Below are positions 8,460 through 17,077 of a stretch of 64,000 nt of DNA, in pieces. The first letter of the stretch is position 1; each line of letters begins with the position of its first letter. The notes below the pieces were generated by a model. That model worked only from the letters and a program-made list of their open reading frames with translations. It was not told the DNA's origin and ran no database searches. The stretch comes from CAVQGM01 sp963712065 (GTDB lineage: Bacteria; Actinomycetota; Acidimicrobiia; Acidimicrobiales; Acidimicrobilacustridaceae), in assembly GCA_963712065.1 (NCBI GenBank), contig CAVQGM010000001.1, positions 806,001 to 870,000 on the forward strand, given 5' to 3'. A program made the position numbers and the translations under genes.

Positions 8460-9876
8460 TCACGACGTGCGGCCCGGCAGCGACACCGGTCGCTGCGCGC
8501 CGGAGATGCCGAGGATCTCGCCGAATCCCTCCTCGAAGCAGTCGAGCAGCACGTCGGTGTCGGGGACGGCGCCGGTGTCGATGTTGATGCCCACGAAACA
8601 GGTGTCGCGGTAGGACATCAGCGTGAGGTTCACGGCCGCACCGATGGTGGGACCGAACCCGTAGAAGCGGGCGACGCTCGCGCCGGCGAGGTAGAGCGGG
8701 ACGGGGATGCCGGGCACGTTGCTGGCGAGGAAGTCGACGTGTTTGAGCATGCCGCCCACGTACCCCCGCGGGAGCAGGTTCAAGGTGCCGGCGATGGCGT
8801 TCGTGAGCGGCAGTGACCGCTCGGACTTGACGGCCTGGCACCGCTCGTGGATCTCGGCCATCCGCTCCCTCGGATCGGTGATGCCGACGGGGACCCTGAA
8901 CCGCATGAGGGTGATGCGGTTGCCGCCGATCGGATCGCCGGCCTTGCGGATGCTGACCGGCATCGTGAGGCGCAGTTCGTCGACCTGTGCGTCGTGCCGC
9001 TCGTGGTAGCGGCGCAGACCGGCCGAGATGCCGGCGAGGAAGCCGTCGTTGAGCGTGGCACCGGCGTCGTGCACCGATCGTCGGATGTCGTCGAGGCCGA
9101 ACTCGAGGACGTCGTAGTGCCAGTTCAGGTGGCGCTCCGTCATCAAGGGCGAGAGGGTGTCGTTCACGGGCTCGACCATGCGGACGATCGACCGACCGGT
9201 TTCGACGGCGTCGGTCACGGTCTCGCCGGGGTGGCGAACCGCGTGGGCGACGTCGCCGGCGGCGGATTCGAGATGGCGCTTGGAGAAGTCGAACAGCTGC
9301 GACCAGTCGTAGCTGAGCGCGTCACGGACGAGATCGACGGGCCCGAGGTGCTCGCCCGCCGGCGCGTCGGGCATCGGTCCGAGGTCGCCGGGGCTCGGTT
9401 CGGTGTCGAACAGGAAGTCGCGCGAGCTCCATGCCTCCCACCCCATCGGTGAGGGCGTGGTGCAGCTTCATGACGAGCGCGGTCTGGCCGCCCTCGAGGC
9501 CTTCGATGAACGTGAACTCCCACAACGGCCGGTCACGGTCGAAGCCGGCCATCCCTGTCTTGCGGGCGAACTCGAGCACCGTCGCGAGGGTCTTCGGCGG
9601 CGGCGCCTCGAACCGCCGAACGTGCCACGACAGGTCGAAGTCGGGATCGACGACCCAGCGGGGCGTCGCCAACCGCAGCGGGGGCATCACGACCCGGTGC
9701 CGGAACCCGGGCGACCGCCGGGTGGCACGCTCGAGACGGTCCGGCAACACGTCCCAGTCGGGGCTGGAATCGAGGATCACCACGCTCACGACGGTCGAGC
9801 GCAGCAGAGGGTCCTTCTCCATGTACCAGGAGAACGCGTCGCTGTCCCGCATGTGCACGTCGACCCGCTCGTCCAT
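8460..9876 (-). CDS. Wax ester synthase/diacylglycerol acyltransferase (WS/DGAT), frameshifted near 9420
   Basis: Membrane-associated acyltransferase that makes wax esters or triacylglycerol from acyl-CoA. It starts MDERVDVHMRDSDAFSWYME. The active-site HHxxxDG motif is visible as KLHHALTDGVGGMELA (about residue 145), just before the break. The frame then changes and continues as RDFLFDTEPSPGDLG, through the DUF1298 C-terminal domain with SVRRPG-equivalent PVSIRKAGDPIGGNRI and ASNVPGIPVPLYLAG. Removing one base of the GCGCG run at plus 9418-9426 restores MELRDFLFD. Repaired length is about 471 aa, normal for the family. A second, intact homologue lies at 27703-29094. Confidence 0.85.
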
Positions 9877-9991
9877 GCCGACCACCCCCTCTGCCGCGAC
9901 CGTGCGCCGGACACGAGGGGTTGTCAATGGTGAGATGGAAGCGCCCCCGCCCTCGGGGGTTCCTGTCGGACCCCGTGCGTAAGGTCGGACC

Positions 9992-11241
9992 ATGGCCGTC
10001 ATGACCGCGTTCGTGTCGGAGCCCACGCCCCAGGACCGTCGTTGGGACGAGGTGTGTGACGAGTTGGCCGAGCTGGTCGGCCAGCAGAACGTGATCGCGG
10101 CGCGGATCACCGAGCTGTTGGCGGTGGTCGACGACGAGGGCCTGTTGGGCGGCACGGGCCTTCGGTCGTTGGAGCACTTCGCCACCTGGCAGCTCGGCGT
10201 GGCCGCCGGGCGGGCCCGGAACCTGACCGCCATCGCCCGTCGCCGGGAGGCGCTGCCGACCACGGTGGGGCTGCTCGAAGAGGGGTTGTTGTCCGAGGAC
10301 CAGGCAGCGGTCATCGCCCGCGGGGCGCCGGATGGCACCGACGACCACTACGCCGAGCTGGCCCGGTCGGCGACGGTCGCCCAGCTGCGCACCGCGCTGC
10401 GGGCGGCACCCCGACCGGCCCCCGACCCCGAGCCGTCGAGCCCGAGCCCGAACCGGAGGCGGAGCCGGTGCGGGAGGTGTTCGCCCATTGGGACGATGCC
10501 GACGACTGGGTGTTGCACGCCCGGCTGCCCAAGCTCGACGCCGCGGTGGTCGACGCCGCCCTGCACGCCCACCTCGACGCGCTGGTCGCCGAGTGGCAAC
10601 GCGAACGCGACGACGGTGAGCCGTCCCGTCCGTTCCCCACCCTGGCCGACGCGTTGGTGCGCATGGCCGAGCACCGCCTCGACGCCGCCGCCCACCTCCG
10701 CCCGCACGGCCATCGCAGCACCGTGATCATGCACCTCGACGTCGACCAACAGATCGGCCACCTGCACCTCGGCCCGGCGCTGTCCGACGCCGAACGCCGC
10801 GAGCTGGGCTGCGACGCCCGCATCGAGGTGTGGTTCGAACGCGACGGCATCCCCATCGGCGCCGGCCGGTCGACCCGCGACATCGGTCGCCGGCTCCGCC
10901 GGGCGCTCGAACACCGCGCCGGTGGCCGCTGCGAGATCCCGGGCTGTGACGCCCGAGGCGGACTGCACGCCCACCACCTCGTGCACTGGGAAGACGGCGG
11001 ACCCACCGAGCTGCACAACCTGGCCCTCGTCTGCCCCCACCACCACCGCCTCCACCACCGCGGCGTGCTCACCATCCGCGGCCCGGCGAACGCCCTCGAG
11101 GTGACCGACCGGCGCGGCCGGCCCATCACCGGCGCCTCCCTCGCCCGACCACCCACCACCCGGCCGCGACCCGCCCGCTACCAGCACCCCACCGGCGAAC
11201 GCTTCGACACCAAGTGGTACCAACCACCCAGCCTCTCCTGA
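9992..11241 (+). CDS. DUF222/HNH endonuclease domain protein, frameshifted near 10435
   Basis: Actinobacterial DUF222-HNH protein (13E12-repeat type). The N-terminal DUF222 part runs from MAVMTAFVSEPTPQ through SLEHFATWQLGVAAGRARNL to the proline/glutamate linker. The other frame carries on with VREVFAHWDDADDWVLHARL and ends with the HNH nuclease: CEIPGCD, LHAHHLVHWEDGGPTELHN, LVCPHHHRLHH. The missing base lies in the repetitive Pro-Glu linker (10425-10445), a place prone to slippage or error. Such genes occur in many near-identical copies in actinobacterial genomes and are thought to be mobile or homing-like; function is not settled. Repaired length is about 416 aa. Confidence 0.85.
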
Positions 11242-11289
11242 CCGGCAGCCGTCGTCGCCGAAGGCCCGGATCTCTATCGACCCTTGACT

Positions 11290-11314
11290 GACTCTATCGA
11301 CTATCGATAGAGTC
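11290..11314. promoter_or_regulatory. Probable PadR operator: perfect 11-3-11 inverted repeat over the promoter
   Basis: GACTCTATCGA and TCGATAGAGTC are perfect reverse complements separated by CTA, ending 5 bp before the padR start codon at 11320. A third half-site, TCTATCGA, lies at 11273-11280, exactly 20 bp (two helical turns) before the first. A TTGACT at 11284-11289 and a GATAGA at 11306-11311 could be the -35 and -10 boxes, which would start the transcript at or next to the ATG, so the mRNA would be leaderless and the operator would cover the -10. Autoregulation by the PadR protein is the natural reading. Confidence 0.75.
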
Positions 11315-11319
11315 CACCC

Positions 11320-11700
11320 ATGGCGAGACCGCAGACCCCGTCCGGCGACGTCGACGACTTCCTCCCCCTGCCAGCATCGGTGATGCACATCATCGTGGCC
11401 CTCGCCGGAGGCGAGATGCACGGCTACGCCATCATGCGCGAGGTCGCGGAGATCTCCGGTGGGGCCGTGACGATGGGGCCCGGCACCCTCTACGGGTCGA
11501 TCAAGCGGATGATCGACCAAGGCCTCCTGGAGGAGACCGACGAGCGGCCCGACCCGGCCCTCGACGACGAGCGTCGCCGCTACTACCGGCTCACCGACCT
11601 CGGCCGGCGCGTGGGAGCGGCCGAGCACGCCCGACTCTCACAGCTGGTGTCGGCCGCCGACGCCCGTCGGCTCGGCCTCGGCCTCGGCGGTGTCACATGA
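11320..11700 (+). CDS. PadR family transcriptional regulator, 126 aa
   Basis: Winged-helix repressor. The family core is clear: VMHIIVALAGGEMHGYAIM (about residues 22-40), then MGPGTLYGSIKRMIDQGLL with the recognition helix, and RRRYYRLTDLGRRVGAAE for the wing and following helix. The long C-terminal dimerisation helix is short here, typical of the small PadR class. The gene has no ribosome site; a leaderless start fits the promoter spacing. Its stop overlaps the next start in ATGA. PadR genes with a downstream membrane protein often control a membrane-stress or efflux function. Confidence 0.92.
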   Translation: MARPQTPSGDVDDFLPLPASVMHIIVALAGGEMHGYAIMREVAEISGGAVTMGPGTLYGSIKRMIDQGLLEETDERPDPALDDERRRYYRLTDLGRRVGAAEHARLSQLVSAADARRLGLGLGGVT

Positions 11701-12260
11701 CCCGGCCCGCTGTCTCCCGACTCGTGTTGGTCGCCTACCCGAAGTCGTTCCGCCGTGCCTACGGCGACGAGGTGGCGCGGTCGGTCGACGACCTCCGCCG
11801 CCACGACGGCGTGCGGGGGCTCCGGCTGTGGGCCCGCCTCGCCGGCGACGTGGTCCGCACTGCCCCGAGGATGCGATTGGAGTCACTCATGTCCAGGTCC
11901 CATGCCAAGCCCATCGCCATCGCCGGCCTCCTGGTCATCGCGGTGATGGCCGCCGCCATCGGATCCCCCGTGTTCCTGCTGCTCATCGCCGCCGTGGCCG
12001 GACTCCTGTTCCTGCTGACCCGCTCCGCAGGCCGACCGATCGCCACCGATGCCGGCCTCACCCCCCACTGGTACCGGTGGCTCGTCGCCGGCGCGGCGTC
12101 GTTCGCCGCCGGCTTCGGGATCCTCGTCGTGGACGGTCCCGAGCTGTCGGAGATCGGGTGGACGGTGTGGATGCTGACCTTTGCGGGTGGGGTGGTCCTC
12201 GTGCTGTTCGGGCTGGTACTCGGCGGCAGCCGGCTGCTCGCTCGCACCCGCACCACCTGA
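11697..12260 (+). CDS. PadR-coupled integral membrane protein, 187 aa
   Basis: The N-terminal 60 residues (YPKSFRRAYGDEVARSVDDL and on) resemble the 'permease prefix' seen at the front of proteins encoded next to PadR regulators. After this come four hydrophobic segments, around residues 72-88, 90-106, 128-145 and 155-180, so it is an inner-membrane protein. No transporter motif is visible. It overlaps padR by 4 bp (ATGA), which means coupled translation and shared control by the operator at 11290-11314. The family is recognisable, the function is not. Confidence 0.8.
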   Translation: MTRPAVSRLVLVAYPKSFRRAYGDEVARSVDDLRRHDGVRGLRLWARLAGDVVRTAPRMRLESLMSRSHAKPIAIAGLLVIAVMAAAIGSPVFLLLIAAVAGLLFLLTRSAGRPIATDAGLTPHWYRWLVAGAASFAAGFGILVVDGPELSEIGWTVWMLTFAGGVVLVLFGLVLGGSRLLARTRTT

Positions 12261-12313
12261 TCCTCGGCGAGGCGGCCACGCCGGGACGCGACTCGTCGAC
12301 GCGAGCCGATCTC

Positions 12314-15300
12314 TCAGGCGCCGGCGCGCGTCACCCGGCCCGCCCATGCGGGCAGCTCCAACCCGAGGCGGGAAGCCACCACCGAGGAGCCGGTGGCCAC
12401 CGCGGACGATCCCAGACCGATGGTCCATCCCACGGGCCCGACAGGGCGGCAACCGACCGCCTGGCTGACACCGGGGGTCTGGATGGCCGCCGCCAGCAGC
12501 GCAGCGGAACCGAGCCCCGAGGCGAGCACCCCGGGACTCGTGCCGCCGGCGGCGATCGTCTGGCCGAGCTGGGATCCGACCAGGGCGATGAGGGCGACGG
12601 TCGACGCCCGCTCGCGAGTGCCCGTGACCCGGGCCAGACCCCAGGCCACCGTCGCGCCGCCCGCCGTCGCCGCCGCCCTCAGGGCGATCGCGTCGTCGAG
12701 CGCGTCACCGAGGGAACGGTCCGGGCCTTCGCGCAGGAGCGACTCGATGGCGTGGTCGGCCGGGGGCCGCACCACGATGGCGAGGGCGGGGGCGACGTCG
12801 GTGAGGAGGTTGACGAGGAGGAGCTGACGGGCGTTGAGCGGCGGTGTGCCGGTCGCCACGGTGCCGCCCAGCGTGAAGAGGATCTCTCCGAGGTTCCCGC
12901 CGGCGAGCACCGCCACCGCATCCCGGACCGACGACCACATCGTGCGCCCTTCGGCGATGGCGTCGATGATCGTCTCGATGCGGTCATCCACCACGACCAG
13001 GTCGGCGGCATCCCGGGCCGCCGTCGTCGCCCGCGTTCCCAACGCGATCCCGACCTCGGCCAGTCGGATGGCCGGCGCGTCGTTCGAACCGTCGCCGGTC
13101 ATGGCGACCACGTGGCCCCGATGCTGGAGGGCCCGCACGAGCCTCACCTTGTGCATCGGGGTGACCCGGGCGCACACCGTGACCTGCTCCAGCCGTTCGC
13201 CGAGCTCGCCGTCGTCGAGGTGGTCGATCTCGGGCCCGGTGAGCACCTCCCCGCCCGCGAGGTCGATGTCGGCGGCCACGCCGAGCGCCGTGCTGGGGTG
13301 GTCGCCGGTGATCATGATCACCTCGACGCCGGCCTGGCGAACCCCCCGGACGGCGGCGGCCGCCGTGGGCCGGGGTGGGTCGGCGAAGCACAGGAAGCCC
13401 AGGAACGTCAGCCCGTCCACCGCCGACTCCTCGTCGCCGACCTGACCCTCCTCGGCGAGCTCGGTGGGGTCGCCGGGATCGGTCGGACGAGCAGCTGCGC
13501 CCACCGGATGCCCGTTGTCGTCCTCCCGGTGCAGCCTGGTCGGTGCACCCGCACCCGACCACCGTCGCTCGGCCACCGCCAGCACCCGCAGGCCCTTCGC
13601 CGCCAGCTCGTCGACGCGCGCCTCGAGCCGCTGCTGGGCCGCCCCGCCGAGTCTCGGTCGACCGCGGGCCGTGCGGCGATGGGTGCAGCGGGACAACACG
13701 ACCTCGGGGGCGCCCTTGACGGCGAGAAGGGTGACCCCGTCGTCGCCAGCGAGCGTGGCGTGGAACGAGCGGGCGGGCTCGAACGGGATCTCGTCCACCC
13801 GTGTCCATCGGTCGACGTGCCCGTCCGTGTCGATGCCGGCGACGCCCAGGGCGTGGAGGACGGCGCGATCGGTGGGATGAGGGAGTCGGGTGCCGATCCC
13901 GGGGGCCGGGGTGGCCAGGCCGGCGGTGACGAGCAGCTCCCGCAGGTGGCCGGTGGCGTCCGCCGGCGCGGCCGTCGCGTCGGTGCCGTCGGTGCCGTCG
14001 GTGACGGTGGCGACGCGGATTCGCCCGACGGTGAGGGTGCCCGTCTTGTCCACGCACAGCACATCGACCCGGCCGAGGGCCTCGACCGCACCGGGGTTGC
14101 GCACCAGTGCGCCGCGGGTCGCGAGGCGCCGAGATGCCGCGAGCTGGGCCACGGTGGCCAGGATCGGGAGGCCTTCGGGGACCGCGGCGACGGCGAGGCT
14201 CACGCCGGCGCCCGCGGTCTCGGCGAGCGGTCGGCCGCGCACCAGACCCAAGCCCAGCACCCCGAGCCCGGCCCCCACCGAGAGCGGCAGGAACCGGGTG
14301 GTGATGGCCGACAACCGGTGCTCCACCCCGCTCGGCGGGGGCCCGTCGCCCGCCAGCACCAGGCTGCGGCGGGACTCGGTGTCGTCGCCGACGGCCACGA
14401 CGATCCCCTTGGCGTCCCCCGCCGCCAACGAGGTCCCCTCGTACAGCATCGAGTGGCGCTCGGCGACGATCGGCGAGCCGGACGGCGCGGCGTCCTTGGC
14501 CACGGGCAGGGACTCGCCGGTCAGGTTCGACTCGTCGGCCTGGACGGCCTGGGCGTCGAGGATCCTGCAGTCGGCGGGGACCACGTCGCCCGCCCGGAGC
14601 TCGACGACGTCCCCGGGGACGAGCTCGGTCGACAACACCTCGGTCCAGGCGGCGTCCCGCCGAACCCGGATCGGGCGGGCGTCCTCCCGGCCGAGGGCGG
14701 CCAGCGCCGCATCGGTGCGGAGTTGCTGCACCGCACCGATCAGCGCGTTGAACCCGACCACGGAGGTGACCATGGCGGCGTCGGCGACCGAGCCGGTCGC
14801 GAGGGAGAGCCCGGCGCCCACGGCGAGGACGGGCGTGAGGGGGTTGAGGAGCTCGCTGACGACCGCTCGACCGAACCGCTCGGGGAGGGATGGCTCGGCG
14901 GCGAGCCCCCTGCGCCGGAGGACGGCCTCGGACGAGTCGAGGCCGCGCACGCGGGACCCGAGTCGACGCAGGACGGTCCGTGCGTCCATCGCATGCCAGG
15001 GCACCGCCTCACGGCGCACCGGGACGGCTGTGCCCATCAGCTGGAGCCCGGCCCGGGTGCCGTTGGCCATGGCGAGCAGCGTCGCCAGGTTGGTGGCGGT
15101 GCCCACCCGTCGAGCCGTCCCGGGAACCACACCACCGAAGGCGAGGAACGTGGCCGCGCCCGCCCCGAAGGTGGCCAGCAGGGCGCTCTGTTCGCTCACC
15201 TCCCGGGCGAGCCGCATCGCCTCCATGGCCAGCCAGACCTCACCGAGGTCGTCTCGGAAGAGGACGTGGGCACCCCACGGAGGGGATGTCGCCGAGGGGG

Positions 15301-16939
15301 TGAGGCCGAGGCCGAGATCGGCGAGCTCGAGGGCCTCGGCGGTGCCGACGCTGACGACGAGCACGCCGTGGCCGTCCGCCTGGGCGCCGACGACCGCTGC
15401 CGTGAGCTGTTCGGCGGAGACGACCTCGTCGGCCTCGAGCTCCTCGGCATCGCTCGGATGCTCGGTCACCGCGACCAGCCGTGCTCCGGTCGCCCGCGCC
15501 TTGCGGGCCACCTGGACCGTGCGCGGGTCGAGCTCGTGACGGAGCCGGACGCTCGCGACGGGCCGGTCGTGGTGGGTGAGGACGAGATCAGGCAACCGGC
15601 GGCGGCCGGCGGCGCGAACGGTCGGCGCCGCCTCGACGCCGTCGTCCTGCCGCCGACGGCGGAGCTCCCACCCCCCGGCCCTCGCCGCACGCGCCGGGTG
15701 GCCGGGATCGAGGAGCAGCTCGGCGTGGCGGGCCCACCGGCTCGCATCTCCGCCGTCGAGGGCGTGGACGACGTCGATCGCCGCCCGCCCGGTGCGGCAG
15801 GCATCGAGGTCGATGCAGACGACGTCGATGCGGTCGAGGCGCCGCAGGGCGTCGGGATCGAAGATGAGGGCGCCCCGCGACGCCAGCACCCGACCCACTT
15901 GCGAGGCATAGACCTCCCGGCCCAGCCGGGCCGCCTTGGGGAGCCCGGCGAGAAGGGCCGCCGCTGCCCGATCGGGACTGCGGGTGAGGGCCAACCCGAC
16001 GCCGAAGCCGCCGAGCGACGCCACCCACGCCCGCGCCGAGAACCGCTCCACCGGCCCGTCGCCGATCGGTGTGGCCCGGCCGGGCGGGCGCAACGACCGC
16101 CGCGGATGATCGGACGGCGCTGCGCACAGCTCGGCCTCGCGCTGCTCCCAGGCCACGCGGCGGGTCTCGGCCTCGACCAGGTTGGCGATGCGCAGACCGA
16201 CGTCGACGACCGGTCCGAGCGCGCCCTGGGTGAGACCGCTCAACAGGCCGTTGGTGACGGCCAGGCCGAGCTCGGCGAGAGGGTGGCTGAGGCGGCGGTC
16301 GACCGGACCCCGGAGCGCGGGCACGTTCTGGAGCACCGCGATCACGGCGGCGACGTCGATCTCGATCGGCAGGGGACGTCGGCGCACCAGCCGCCCGGTG
16401 AGGGCGAGGACGAGCCCACCCGCGTCGGCCACGAGCGCGGCCGCGGCGACGAGGACGGGTTCGGGGTCGGCCGGGTGCTCGGGTCGATCGATGCCGAAGG
16501 GGTGGTGGTCGACGCGGTGCTCCACCTCGACCGCTTCGACGACCGCCGTCAGGTCCGGGACGTCGATGTGCCCGTCATGGGCCACGACCACCCGTCCGGG
16601 ACGGGTGAGGACCTCGGCCCATCGAACGTGGGCGTGACGGGCGAGCCGGCGCTCGAGCCGATCGACGAACGCCGGGGTGTCGACCGCGGGGACCTCCCGG
16701 AGCTCGATGTGGGCCCGGCCCTCGGTGGTCCACACGCGCCGGTTGCGATGCGGGAGGTCGACCAGGGGCGCGATCGACGACGGTCGGAGGTGGAGGGGGA
16801 TCCCGATGGCCGAGCTCGCCGGCCGCACCACCGGAGCGAGCACCGACGACACCGCGGCCCGCGCCCCTCCCACGACGGGGCGCACCAGGACCCCGACCGG
16901 TCGCCCCAACTCGGAGAGAACGGGAGGGACCAGTGCCAT
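12314..16939 (-). CDS. Giant cation-transporting P-type ATPase (CtpI-like), 1541 aa
   Basis: P-type ATPase about twice the usual size, like mycobacterial CtpI/CtpH. The catalytic half holds every signature: NLTGESLPVAKD (about residue 807), the phosphorylated Asp in CVDKTGTLTVGRIRVA (about 963), MITGDHPSTALGV, and MTGDGSNDAPAIRLAEVG (about 1281), followed by C-terminal membrane helices. The N-terminal ~750 residues include membrane segments and degenerate nucleotide-binding-like stretches, which suggests a duplicated, inactive front half. The transported ion is unknown; CtpI/CtpH-type pumps are not firmly assigned. A repeated TDGTDGTDAT linker follows the DKTGT block. It is divergent from a second P-type ATPase. 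Confidence 0.9.
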   Translation of the reverse strand: MALVPPVLSELGRPVGVLVRPVVGGARAAVSSVLAPVVRPASSAIGIPLHLRPSSIAPLVDLPHRNRRVWTTEGRAHIELREVPAVDTPAFVDRLERRLARHAHVRWAEVLTRPGRVVVAHDGHIDVPDLTAVVEAVEVEHRVDHHPFGIDRPEHPADPEPVLVAAAALVADAGGLVLALTGRLVRRRPLPIEIDVAAVIAVLQNVPALRGPVDRRLSHPLAELGLAVTNGLLSGLTQGALGPVVDVGLRIANLVEAETRRVAWEQREAELCAAPSDHPRRSLRPPGRATPIGDGPVERFSARAWVASLGGFGVGLALTRSPDRAAAALLAGLPKAARLGREVYASQVGRVLASRGALIFDPDALRRLDRIDVVCIDLDACRTGRAAIDVVHALDGGDASRWARHAELLLDPGHPARAARAGGWELRRRRQDDGVEAAPTVRAAGRRRLPDLVLTHHDRPVASVRLRHELDPRTVQVARKARATGARLVAVTEHPSDAEELEADEVVSAEQLTAAVVGAQADGHGVLVVSVGTAEALELADLGLGLTPSATSPPWGAHVLFRDDLGEVWLAMEAMRLAREVSEQSALLATFGAGAATFLAFGGVVPGTARRVGTATNLATLLAMANGTRAGLQLMGTAVPVRREAVPWHAMDARTVLRRLGSRVRGLDSSEAVLRRRGLAAEPSLPERFGRAVVSELLNPLTPVLAVGAGLSLATGSVADAAMVTSVVGFNALIGAVQQLRTDAALAALGREDARPIRVRRDAAWTEVLSTELVPGDVVELRAGDVVPADCRILDAQAVQADESNLTGESLPVAKDAAPSGSPIVAERHSMLYEGTSLAAGDAKGIVVAVGDDTESRRSLVLAGDGPPPSGVEHRLSAITTRFLPLSVGAGLGVLGLGLVRGRPLAETAGAGVSLAVAAVPEGLPILATVAQLAASRRLATRGALVRNPGAVEALGRVDVLCVDKTGTLTVGRIRVATVTDGTDGTDATAAPADATGHLRELLVTAGLATPAPGIGTRLPHPTDRAVLHALGVAGIDTDGHVDRWTRVDEIPFEPARSFHATLAGDDGVTLLAVKGAPEVVLSRCTHRRTARGRPRLGGAAQQRLEARVDELAAKGLRVLAVAERRWSGAGAPTRLHREDDNGHPVGAAARPTDPGDPTELAEEGQVGDEESAVDGLTFLGFLCFADPPRPTAAAAVRGVRQAGVEVIMITGDHPSTALGVAADIDLAGGEVLTGPEIDHLDDGELGERLEQVTVCARVTPMHKVRLVRALQHRGHVVAMTGDGSNDAPAIRLAEVGIALGTRATTAARDAADLVVVDDRIETIIDAIAEGRTMWSSVRDAVAVLAGGNLGEILFTLGGTVATGTPPLNARQLLLVNLLTDVAPALAIVVRPPADHAIESLLREGPDRSLGDALDDAIALRAAATAGGATVAWGLARVTGTRERASTVALIALVGSQLGQTIAAGGTSPGVLASGLGSAALLAAAIQTPGVSQAVGCRPVGPVGWTIGLGSSAVATGSSVVASRLGLELPAWAGRVTRAGA

Positions 16940-17009
16940 ACCCGTGGAGTGTCCCCCGGGGCTGCGGGCTGCGGCCAGGGGCGGAGGTCACGCCGGTCGG
17001 GCCGGTCGG

Positions 17010-17051
17010 GCCGGGTACTGCGGGCCGGGTACTGCGGCCCGGGTACTGCGG
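17010..17051. repeat. Three tandem 14-bp repeats between divergent ATPase genes
   Basis: GCCGGGTACTGCGG occurs twice exactly (17010-17023 and 17024-17037) and a third time with one change (17038-17051). Directly before them, GCCGGTCGG occurs twice (16992-17009). The block lies in the 138-bp gap between two head-to-head P-type ATPase starts (16939 and 17078), so it may be a regulatory array; it may also be simple slippage-prone sequence. Confidence 0.8.
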
Positions 17052-17077
17052 GCCGACCGGCGTGGTAAGCCCGACCC

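Noticed and set aside
11690..17068. 1792-codon open frame on the plus strand
   Set aside because: It is antisense to the CtpI-like ATPase, which has all catalytic motifs. Its translation is a repetitive Gly/Arg/Asp/Glu/His mix with no domain, typical of the mirror frame of a high-GC gene.
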